Part shown: in pieces, positions 57,558 to 64,000 of the stretch
Position numbering within the stretch: the stretch's first letter is position 1
Layout: every line of letters starts with the position of its first letter
Assembly: GCF_003289945.1 (NCBI RefSeq)
Contig: NZ_QMBP01000008.1
Span: 1 to 64,000 of the forward strand
Direction: 5' to 3'
Length of the DNA stretch: 64,000 nt
From: Mesorhizobium hawassense
GTDB taxonomy: Bacteria; Pseudomonadota; Alphaproteobacteria; Rhizobiales; Rhizobiaceae
The notes under the pieces: generated by a model
The model's database searches: none
What the model was told of the DNA's origin: nothing
What the model saw: the letters and a program-made list of their open reading frames with translations, nothing else
Program-made: the position numbers and the translations under genes

Positions 57558-58471
57558 TCAGCCGCGGCAGCTTCGGGAGTAAGCCCGCCCTTATCCTGCT
57601 TGAGGATACCCCATGCTACATCGTCATTGGTCAGAACAAATTTCTTCAAGAGACCGGTTACGTTGGGCTCTCGCTTGGCGAAGTCATTGTTGATCAACTC
57701 GATGATATCTCCGGTGGGCAACGCGCAGTCACCCACGAGATCGGGGTTGACGCCCCAGGCGGGATCGCTGCGGCACGCGTCCTCATAGGGCGGGAAATCG
57801 ACAAAGGTGCCGACGCCGGAGCCGTACAGCCAGTGAGGCACGAAACCAAATCCGATGATCGGTTTTTTCCGCTCGATTGCGCCCTGCATCGTGGCGACCA
57901 TGGCCGCCATGGTGCCCGGCAAGGTTATATGGACGTCGAGGCCCAGTGCTGCGATGCGGCGCTCGTCATCGGCATCAAAGTCCGCCGGTGTTCCGAGATA
58001 ATTGATCTTTCCATCCGTCTCGGGATTGGACAGTGCTTTGATGCAGGCAGGATTCTTGAGCGCCTTCCAGTCCGGCAGTCCCGGACATAGCTCGGCAACA
58101 TAGTTGGGGTACCACCAGGTCTCCCTGATCTTGACGCCGACCGACCCCACCTTCGTCACAGAGCCAGACGCAAGTGCAGCTGCGATCAGCTCGGGAGAAG
58201 ACGACCAGATTGCGGGACTGATCTCGAGGTCGCCGAGCTCTATGGCCGTGAACTGCGCCGTGTAGTCGGTATGGACGTACTGGATGTTGTATCCGGCCTT
58301 CTTGAGCAAGGTCCCGAACACGTTCGTGATGAAGTCCGCGTCGGGCGCACTAACGACCGCCATCCGTACCGGATCCTGGGACTCCGCGGCTGCTAGCGCC
58401 GTCCCGGAAGAAATGCACACACTGGCGCAAAGCGCAGACGCCAACATGACTGATGAGAGTGGAAACCGCAT
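57512..58471 (-). CDS. Amine ABC transporter substrate-binding protein (OpuAC type)
   Basis: The 319-residue periplasmic protein has a signal peptide (about 1-28, ending TALAA) and an OpuAC-like fold: VRMAVVSAPDADFITNVFGTLLKKAGY, GDLEISPAIWSSSPEL and GFGFVPHWLYGSGVG. The WW in ETWWYPNYV and W in PHWLY are candidate cation-pi residues for an ammonium or guanidinium ligand. AAGGG lies upstream of ATG 58,471. It is first in the minus-strand unit with the fused permease and divergent from the GntR regulator. Confidence 0.85.
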   Translation of the reverse strand: MRFPLSSVMLASALCASVCISSGTALAAAESQDPVRMAVVSAPDADFITNVFGTLLKKAGYNIQYVHTDYTAQFTAIELGDLEISPAIWSSSPELIAAALASGSVTKVGSVGVKIRETWWYPNYVAELCPGLPDWKALKNPACIKALSNPETDGKINYLGTPADFDADDERRIAALGLDVHITLPGTMAAMVATMQGAIERKKPIIGFGFVPHWLYGSGVGTFVDFPPYEDACRSDPAWGVNPDLVGDCALPTGDIIELINNDFAKREPNVTGLLKKFVLTNDDVAWGILKQDKGGLTPEAAAAEWISANEKTWSPWLQ

Positions 58472-58627
58472 GGCGAGACACCCTTTCAAATGACCGATGA
58501 GCCAAAATAGGGCGCACTTCTTATCACATGTCAATCACAAAATTGGAAAATGGAGGTTGCATTGCCAAAGATTATCGGGATAAATGAGGCATCGGCGGGA
58601 ATGTCAGATATCACAAATAGGTCACAT

Positions 58628-59350
58628 ATGACGAAGAAGGACGAGCAAAGCACGACCGCGTCGGACCGTGTGTACAAGCTTGTCCGGCAGGATATCCTTG
58701 AGTGCCGCTGGAGGGCCGGTCAGCGCCTGAAGATCCGTGATGTCGCTGCCGAACTGGGCGTCAGCCCGATGCCGGTCCGCACGGCGTTCCGGCGCCTCGG
58801 CGAAGACGGCATTCTCATCATCGAGGAAAAGCGGTCGGCGCGCGTCCCCTTCGTTTCCCGGCAGAGCTTCAACGAATACCTTGAAATCTCGGTGAGCCTC
58901 GAATGCCTGGCCTTGGAGAGGGCCGCCGCGCGCATATCGAATGAAACGATCCAGGCGCTCCGAAGCGAAGCCGAGTGCATGCAGCGCGACATCGAGGCCG
59001 GCGACACCGTTGGGTACGCCCGTCGGTTCAACGGCCTTTTGATGAAAATCTATGTGCGAGGGGAATCTCAGGCGCTCATCGAGATGATCGAAAGCGTCTG
59101 GATCAAGACCGCGCCGCCGTCGCGGGAGGCCTTCGAGGAAAAGGGCATGGTCACGCGACTGAATGCGGCCCTGGTTGCGATCATTGACGCTTTGGAGGCG
59201 GCTGACGCGGCCAGCGCCAAGGAGATTCTGACCTCGGCCCTGCAGTATGCCTGCAAAGGCGTGAACCTGTTCCTTGAAATGGATCAGGACCAGAAACTGA
59301 AACCAAAAGTCAAAAAGAAAATCGAGGAACAATATGTCGAGTCCAACTAA
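58628..59350 (+). CDS. GntR family regulator, FCD subfamily
   Basis: The regulator has a winged helix (DRVYKLVRQDILECRWRAGQRL, DVAAELGVSPMPVRTAFRRLGEDGIL) and a helical FCD-type ligand domain (about 90-225). ATG 58,628 is chosen because it places the DNA-binding domain some 15 residues from the start; ATGs at 58,601 and 58,550 are in frame, but their extra sequence is not helix-turn-helix like. The last residues are Lys-rich (KPKVKKKIEEQ). It overlaps the SDR gene by 17 bases and is divergent from the binding-protein gene, so it probably controls both sides. Confidence 0.8.
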   Translation: MTKKDEQSTTASDRVYKLVRQDILECRWRAGQRLKIRDVAAELGVSPMPVRTAFRRLGEDGILIIEEKRSARVPFVSRQSFNEYLEISVSLECLALERAAARISNETIQALRSEAECMQRDIEAGDTVGYARRFNGLLMKIYVRGESQALIEMIESVWIKTAPPSREAFEEKGMVTRLNAALVAIIDALEAADAASAKEILTSALQYACKGVNLFLEMDQDQKLKPKVKKKIEEQYVESN

Positions 59351-60098
59351 AGCTCCGATCGCGCTGGTCACCGGCGCATCCCGCGGTATCGGGCGAGCGA
59401 CGGCAGAAATGTTGCTTGGAGACGGCTACGATGTGCATGCCACCTACCTGAACGATTCTGCAGCCGCAGAGACCCTCGTTTCGTATGGCGAGAAGCTGGG
59501 GCGCAAAGTCACGCTTCACCATTTCGATGCGGGTGCGCGACAGAGTCAGGACGAGTTGATGCGACGCCTCAAGGGCGTCCAACTTCGGGGCATCGTCCAC
59601 AATGCGGGAATCGTGAAGTTCGAGAAATTTACCGAATATGACATTTCGATCTGGGACCGTACCTTCGAAGTCAATCTGAATGCAGCGTTGCGGCTGACGC
59701 TTGGACTGCAGAAGCAGATCGTGTCAGGAGGATCGGTGGTTCTGGTCGCGTCCACCGACGCGTTCGTCGGCTCCTACGCAAGTATGGCTTACGCTGCCTC
59801 CAAAGCGGCGATGGTCAATCTGACCAAGAGCCTCGCATGCAATTTCGGCTCCCGAAACATCCGCGCCAACGCGGTCTCGCCGGGATGGATCCAAACCGAC
59901 ATGACGACTGGGGCGTCCTCGGGATCAGCGTCGGTTACACCGCTTGGGCGAGACGGAAAGCCGGAGGAAGTCGCTGGCGTGGTCGCCTTCCTTCTATCCG
60001 ACCGGGCCAGTTTCGTCTCGGGCACGAGCATCACCGTCGATGGCGGCTATACCTCCTCTGACGCAATCATGTTGAACGAAGCCAGGGAACTGGGCTGA
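59334..60098 (+). CDS. SDR family oxidoreductase
   Basis: The 254-residue short-chain dehydrogenase has TGASRGIGRATAE (cofactor loop), HNAGIV, the catalytic Ser in VLVASTDAF, YAASKAAMVNLTKSLA (Tyr and Lys), SPGWIQTDM and the C-terminal FVSGTSITVDGG. It starts at ATG 59,334 with AGGAAC upstream, overlapping the regulator gene. It may interconvert an alcohol and ketone/aldehyde of the imported amine. The substrate is unknown. Confidence 0.88.
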   Translation: MSSPTKAPIALVTGASRGIGRATAEMLLGDGYDVHATYLNDSAAAETLVSYGEKLGRKVTLHHFDAGARQSQDELMRRLKGVQLRGIVHNAGIVKFEKFTEYDISIWDRTFEVNLNAALRLTLGLQKQIVSGGSVVLVASTDAFVGSYASMAYAASKAAMVNLTKSLACNFGSRNIRANAVSPGWIQTDMTTGASSGSASVTPLGRDGKPEEVAGVVAFLLSDRASFVSGTSITVDGGYTSSDAIMLNEARELG

Positions 60099-60116
60099 GT
60101 ACGAGCGGGGATAGCC

Positions 60117-61130
60117 ATGTTGAGCTGCAAGAACCTTTGGAAGATTTACGGAACGGCCAAGGCGCATAGTATCGATCCCGAGCTGTCCCCGGGCGAGAAC
60201 ATCTCCTCGGTGGAGCAGCGCGGCGGTTTCGTCGCCTTGGCCGACATCGATCTCTCCGTGGCGAAGGGCGAAATCCTGGTCATCATGGGACTTTCCGGAT
60301 CCGGAAAGTCCACCCTGCTGAGATGCTTGACGCGTCTGGTGGAGCCGACGGCCGGCGAGTTGCGCTTCGAGGGTCAGGACCTGCGCGCCGTGCCTGACAA
60401 GAGCCTGCAACTGCTGCGCCGTTCCCATATGAGCATGGTGTTCCAGAATTTCGCGCTGCTTCCCCACCGCACGGTGGTCGGCAATGTGGAGCTGCCACTG
60501 GAGATCCAAGGCGTGCGCGCAACTGAGCGGAGGCAAAAGGCACTCGATATGATCGGTCTTGTCGGGCTGTCCGGCAAAGAGGATCACTACCCGCATGAGC
60601 TCTCCGGAGGCCAGCAGCAACGCGTCGGCATTGCCCGCAGTTTGTCCACCAATCCGAGCCTCTGGCTGCTGGACGAGCCGTTCTCGGCGCTAGACCCGCT
60701 CATTCGTGAAGAGATGCAGGACGAAATTCTCAGGTTACAGAAAACGCTGTCCAAGACGGCAGTGTTCGTGACCCACGACTTCAACGAGGCTGCACGCGTC
60801 GGCGACCGCATCGCTCTTTTGCGCAAGGGCCAGCTCGTCCAGACGGGCAGCGCGGCCGAACTGATCCTGAACCCCGCGGATTCCTATGTGAGAGCATTCA
60901 CCGCGAGCGCGGAACGCAGCCGAATACTGACCGCGGACAATTTCATGCAGCGTGGAGAGCCGGACGCGTTCGACGTGCAGCTTGCGGCTGAGGCGACGCT
61001 CCGAAAAGTCGCGGAAGCATTCCAGGGCGGGGCCAGCGTGATCGCCTTCGGCAATTCCACGGGCAAGCCGGTAGGCTTCATGAGACGCCAGGATCTGGGC
61101 GACGCGCTCACGTCTGCCATGACGGCTTAG
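60117..61130 (+). CDS. Amine ABC transporter ATPase (ProV type, no CBS pair)
   Basis: The 337-residue ATPase has Walker A GLSGSGKSTLLR, signature [15 protein letters not shown], Walker B LLDEPFSALD and the switch His in VTHDFNEA. Only a short C-terminal region (about 270-337) follows, without a clear CBS pair, unlike the protein at 50,403. Its best partners are the fused permease and binding protein encoded divergently at 55,500-58,471. It sits 18 bases after the SDR gene. Confidence 0.87.
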   Translation: MLSCKNLWKIYGTAKAHSIDPELSPGENISSVEQRGGFVALADIDLSVAKGEILVIMGLSGSGKSTLLRCLTRLVEPTAGELRFEGQDLRAVPDKSLQLLRRSHMSMVFQNFALLPHRTVVGNVELPLEIQGVRATERRQKALDMIGLVGLSGKEDHYPHELSGGQQQRVGIARSLSTNPSLWLLDEPFSALDPLIREEMQDEILRLQKTLSKTAVFVTHDFNEAARVGDRIALLRKGQLVQTGSAAELILNPADSYVRAFTASAERSRILTADNFMQRGEPDAFDVQLAAEATLRKVAEAFQGGASVIAFGNSTGKPVGFMRRQDLGDALTSAMTA

Positions 61131-61141
61131 CTGGCCGGGCG

Positions 61142-61164
61142 TCGAAATCGAGGTACCATTTCGA
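61142..61164 (+). promoter_or_regulatory. Hairpin covering the ribosome-binding region of the kinase fusion gene
   Basis: TCGAAAT (61,142-61,148) and ATTTCGA (61,158-61,164) form a 7-bp stem with a 9-base loop that contains GAGG, and the stem ends two bases before ATG 61,167. This could modulate translation of the downstream gene or be an operator. Evidence is the inverted repeat only. Confidence 0.35.
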
Positions 61165-61166
61165 TC

Positions 61167-63587
61167 ATGCAAACGACACTCACCGAGGCTGAAGTACGCT
61201 CGCTCCTGAGTAGCATCAAGGCACCGCAACTGGACCTGAAGCCGATCGCGGACCATGTGCTCGACCGTTACGGACTGTCAGGCGAATGGCGTCAGCTGGG
61301 AGGGGAAAGAGAACAGAATTATCGTCTCGCCACCGCGGCAGGCGAAAGGTTTGTCGTCAAGATCGCATCCCTCGAAGAGGATGAGGAAGGTCTCATCTTT
61401 CAGGCAAAAGCACTTGAACATATCGAGCAGGTAGATCCGGCTATCCAGGTCCCGCGGGTTCGCAGGACCCTTGAAGATGATCTGCTTTCCGGCATTGCGG
61501 ACGGAGAGGGAGGAAAGCATGCTGTGCGGGTTCTCTCGTTCGTCGCAGGTGAAACTGTCATGGATCTGTTGAGCCGGCGAGGCTTCAATCTGTCCACCGA
61601 CGACCTCCTAAGTCTGGGCGCGGCCCAAGGCCGCCTCGCACGCGCGCTTCAGGGCTTCAATCATCGCGGCGCCCTTCGCGCAATGCCTTGGGATCTGGGA
61701 AACGGCCTGGTCCTTGGTGACTGGCTGCGCGACCATATCCCCGATGAAATTCGCCAGGACGTCGACCGGGCGCTGGAACGCTTCGCCGGATCAACGCTGC
61801 CGGCGCTACCGGGCCTCCGATCCCAGGTCATCTACAATGATTTCCACGAGAGCAACGTCCTGGTCCGGGCCGAGCCTTCGCTCGAAGTTGTGGGTGTTAT
61901 CGATTTTGGCGACATGGTCTATGGGACGGTCGCACAGGACCTGGCGGTCGCGGTGGCGTCTTTCATCCACTGGAGTCCGGAGCCGGTTGCGGCCGCGGCA
62001 GCCATCGTGCGCGGCTACCAAATGCATATGCCGCTGGAGGCCGCCGATCTTGCGGTGCTCAAGGATCTGGTGCTGGCCCGGCTGATCCTGCAAATCGGAC
62101 TGGTCCGCTACCAGGCCGTCGTCAACGGCCGGAATGACCAGCAACTCGACGAATTGCAATCGCTCTATTCGGCCGCCGTATCCCGCCTCGCCCACATCGA
62201 CAACGACGCGTTCGTCGCCTCGATGACACCGTCCGTGGTGCCCGCTCCGATCCCATCGCCCGTGGTGAAACAGAGTTCGAGCGATATCGGAGCCCTGATC
62301 TCACGCCGGCAATCCGTCTTGGGCGAGACCTATACGTTCTACAACGAGCCGCTAGAACTCGTGCGCGGTCGCGGCACAAAACTCTTCGACGCCTCCGGGA
62401 CGGAGTACCTGGATTGTTACAACAACGTCGCCAATGTGGGGCATTGCCATCCCTATGTCGTTGAGGCGCTCGCCCGGCAGGCGGCCACGCTCAACACCAA
62501 CTCCCGCTATCTTCATCGAGAGATCCTGCGGCTCGGAGAGCGGCTGACGGCAACCCTCCCAGAAGGCCTGGATACCTGGATCTTTGTCTGTACTGGCTCG
62601 GAAGCCAACGACCTGGCGGTTCGCATTGCGCGATCGGTTACCGGCAACGAAGGCGTGATCATCACGGAGAACAGTTACCATGGCAACACATCGGTGGTCG
62701 CGCCGCTCTCGCTGCTGGAATACGATATCAAGGACAAGCCGGGCTGGGTCGAAGCGGTGCCGCCTCCCAATGTCTACAGGGGAATCTATCGAGGTGCCGA
62801 GGCCGATTTGGGGGAACGATACTCCGGTCATGTGACCGAGGCGGCGTCGCGCCTCGAAGCAAGGGGACCGGGTGCGGCAGCGCTGCTGATCGACTCGATC
62901 TTTGACGGCAACGGGGCATTGGTCCCGCCGCCGGACTACATGGGCCTTGCCTTCGACAAAGCGAGCCGCGCAGGGGCGTTGTGCATCGCGGACGAAGTTC
63001 AGATGGGCTTCGGTCGGTCGGGCTCGCATATGTGGGGCTTCGAGGCCTTCGGTGTTCGTCCCGACATAGTCACCATGGGAAAGCCGATGGGCAACGGGCA
63101 TCCTATCGCCGCGCTCGTGACGCGTCGCGACATCGCCCTGGAGTTCCAACGTCGCTCTGGCTACTTCAACACCTTCGGCGGCAACACCGTGTCCACGGTT
63201 GTCGCCAACGCCACCTTGGACGTGCTGCAGGGCGAGAACCTGCAAGGCAACGCCGAGCGTGTCGGCGCGCATCTCAAGGGATCCCTCGACGGCTTGATCG
63301 GCACGAACGAGCTGGTCGGGCACGTCCATGGACGCGGTCTTTTCCTTGGGGTCGAGCTTGTCGTCGACCGGACATCGCGCGCTCCCGCGAAACTCGCGGC
63401 CCGCTGGGTGCGTGAGCGGATGAAGAGCCTGGGCGTCCTCGTTGCCTCGACGGGCCCCTTGGGAAACATCATCAAGATAAGGCCGCCCTTGGCCTTCAGC
63501 ACCGCCGACGCCGACCGTTGCCTGGAAGCCCTCAACACCGCGCTTTCAGAGGTGCCGCCGGATCTTCGGATCGCAAACAGCGCCTGA
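61167..63587 (+). CDS. Kinase (APH-like) fused to class III aminotransferase-fold phospho-lyase
   Basis: The 806-residue protein joins two enzymes. Residues about 20-350 are an aminoglycoside-phosphotransferase-like kinase (ERFVVKIAS for the ATP Lys, IYNDFHESNVLV as catalytic loop near 220-232, VIDFGDMVYG near 244). Residues about 375-800 are a PLP enzyme of aminotransferase class III (TGSEANDLAVRIARS, NSYHGNTSVV, IADEVQMGFGRSG, cofactor Lys K639 in TMGKPMGNGHP). The pair matches hydroxylysine kinase plus 5-phosphohydroxylysine (or phosphoethanolamine) phospho-lyase, here on one chain: phosphorylate a hydroxyl, then eliminate phosphate and ammonia to leave an aldehyde. The natural substrate is probably a hydroxylated amine imported by the adjacent transporter. 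Confidence 0.87.
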   Translation: MQTTLTEAEVRSLLSSIKAPQLDLKPIADHVLDRYGLSGEWRQLGGEREQNYRLATAAGERFVVKIASLEEDEEGLIFQAKALEHIEQVDPAIQVPRVRRTLEDDLLSGIADGEGGKHAVRVLSFVAGETVMDLLSRRGFNLSTDDLLSLGAAQGRLARALQGFNHRGALRAMPWDLGNGLVLGDWLRDHIPDEIRQDVDRALERFAGSTLPALPGLRSQVIYNDFHESNVLVRAEPSLEVVGVIDFGDMVYGTVAQDLAVAVASFIHWSPEPVAAAAAIVRGYQMHMPLEAADLAVLKDLVLARLILQIGLVRYQAVVNGRNDQQLDELQSLYSAAVSRLAHIDNDAFVASMTPSVVPAPIPSPVVKQSSSDIGALISRRQSVLGETYTFYNEPLELVRGRGTKLFDASGTEYLDCYNNVANVGHCHPYVVEALARQAATLNTNSRYLHREILRLGERLTATLPEGLDTWIFVCTGSEANDLAVRIARSVTGNEGVIITENSYHGNTSVVAPLSLLEYDIKDKPGWVEAVPPPNVYRGIYRGAEADLGERYSGHVTEAASRLEARGPGAAALLIDSIFDGNGALVPPPDYMGLAFDKASRAGALCIADEVQMGFGRSGSHMWGFEAFGVRPDIVTMGKPMGNGHPIAALVTRRDIALEFQRRSGYFNTFGGNTVSTVVANATLDVLQGENLQGNAERVGAHLKGSLDGLIGTNELVGHVHGRGLFLGVELVVDRTSRAPAKLAARWVRERMKSLGVLVASTGPLGNIIKIRPPLAFSTADADRCLEALNTALSEVPPDLRIANSA

Positions 63588-63606
63588 GCCAATCGGGAAT
63601 CAGCAG

Positions 63607-64000
63607 ATGAAAATTTACAAATGCGATGCTCACCTGGAGCATCAGTCTAAAATCGAACTCAACCCTGGCAGGTTCGTGCCGACGCTCGATGTGGCGAAGC
63701 GCACTGTCGTTGTTCTGGACGCCTTACGGCAGGCCGGCCACACTGATGTCCTGGACTGCGCACCCGCATCTAAGCAAGATCTGAGCACCATTCATTCCGA
63801 AGACTACCTGGAATTCCTCGCCAGGGCCTGGGATGAGTGGTCGAGATCGTTCGGAACCGAACTCGACGGCGTCGGCTTCGTCTGGCCGCACCGCAACCGG
63901 CCGCCTCGATGCCCAACCGCGATAGAAGGCAAGATCGCCTACTACATGTTCGATGGCGTGAGCACGATCACGCCGGCGATGTGGCCTGCCACCCTGGGCG
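63607..64000 (+). CDS. Acetylpolyamine deacetylase-like protein (histone deacetylase superfamily), cut by window end
   Basis: From ATG 63,607 the frame is open to the edge (131 codons). It reads MKIYKCDAHLEHQSKIELNP, VAKRTVVVLDALRQAGHTDV, STIHSEDYLEFLARAWDEW and then PPRCPTAIEGKIAYYMFDGVSTI, matching the N-terminus of acetylpolyamine amidohydrolases. The zinc and His residues lie further on, outside the window. It follows the kinase fusion gene by 19 bases. It would remove an acyl group from a polyamine-like compound, consistent with the amine theme of the region. Confidence 0.78.
   Translation, partial: MKIYKCDAHLEHQSKIELNPGRFVPTLDVAKRTVVVLDALRQAGHTDVLDCAPASKQDLSTIHSEDYLEFLARAWDEWSRSFGTELDGVGFVWPHRNRPPRCPTAIEGKIAYYMFDGVSTITPAMWPATLG

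Overview
The window is high-GC, densely packed DNA with many 4-bp ATGA-type gene overlaps. Its content (FrcBCA-like and CUT1 sugar ABC transporters, several FCD-type GntR regulators, enolase-superfamily sugar-acid dehydratases, ProVWX-type amine transporters) fits an alphaproteobacterium of the Rhizobiales, perhaps Mesorhizobium-like. That placement is inferred from gene content only; no rRNA or tRNA gene is present to confirm it.

Region 1 (1-15,243) is a surface-polymer locus. On the minus strand, two translationally coupled genes encode DUF4347 proteins. The second continues into about 220 Gly-X-Thr collagen-like triplets and runs off the left edge. Divergent from them is a tight plus-strand operon of five multidomain glycosyltransferases with fused methyltransferase-like, beta-propeller-like and trefoil-like modules, followed by a Tat-type HELGH metallopeptidase. 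Because Thr fills the Y position of nearly every triplet and the transferases are adjacent, I propose a dedicated O-glycosylated bacterial collagen system. This is the most novel-looking part of the window.

Region 2 (about 15,244-17,063) is gene-poor and looks decayed. Region 3 (17,064-33,821) is a sugar-acid catabolic island: four mandelate racemase/muconate lactonizing (MR-MLE) paralogues, a CUT1 ABC transporter, a CUT2 ABC transporter, an RraA-like aldolase, a NIPSNAP protein, a zinc alcohol dehydrogenase and two GntR regulators, one with two winged helices. Paired inverted-repeat sites lie in both divergent promoter regions.

Region 4 (34,184-46,052) is a flavin-monooxygenase pathway under a GAF/PucR-type regulator: flavin reductase, luciferase-like monooxygenase, alpha/beta hydrolase, carboxymuconolactone decarboxylase-like protein, NIPSNAP, DUF1185, aldehyde dehydrogenase, GhrA-like reductase, and then GabD/GabT. 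It probably opens a small, possibly N-containing, ring and drains to succinate semialdehyde.

Region 5 (46,093-52,773) contains a class III aminotransferase and a ProVWX transporter surrounded by broken genes: an isopropylmalate dehydrogenase N-terminus, an aldehyde dehydrogenase C-terminus, an M20 peptidase N-terminus, a frameshifted aminotransferase C-terminus and a cupin scrap. It is a recombination scar field.

Region 6 (52,774-64,000) is an amine or polyamine catabolism locus: aldehyde dehydrogenase, agmatinase-family hydrolase, a ProW-type permease with two fused permease domains, its binding protein, GntR regulator, SDR, ProV-type ATPase, a kinase fused to a class III aminotransferase-fold enzyme (hydroxylysine kinase/phospho-lyase type) and, cut by the right edge, an acetylpolyamine-deacetylase-like protein.
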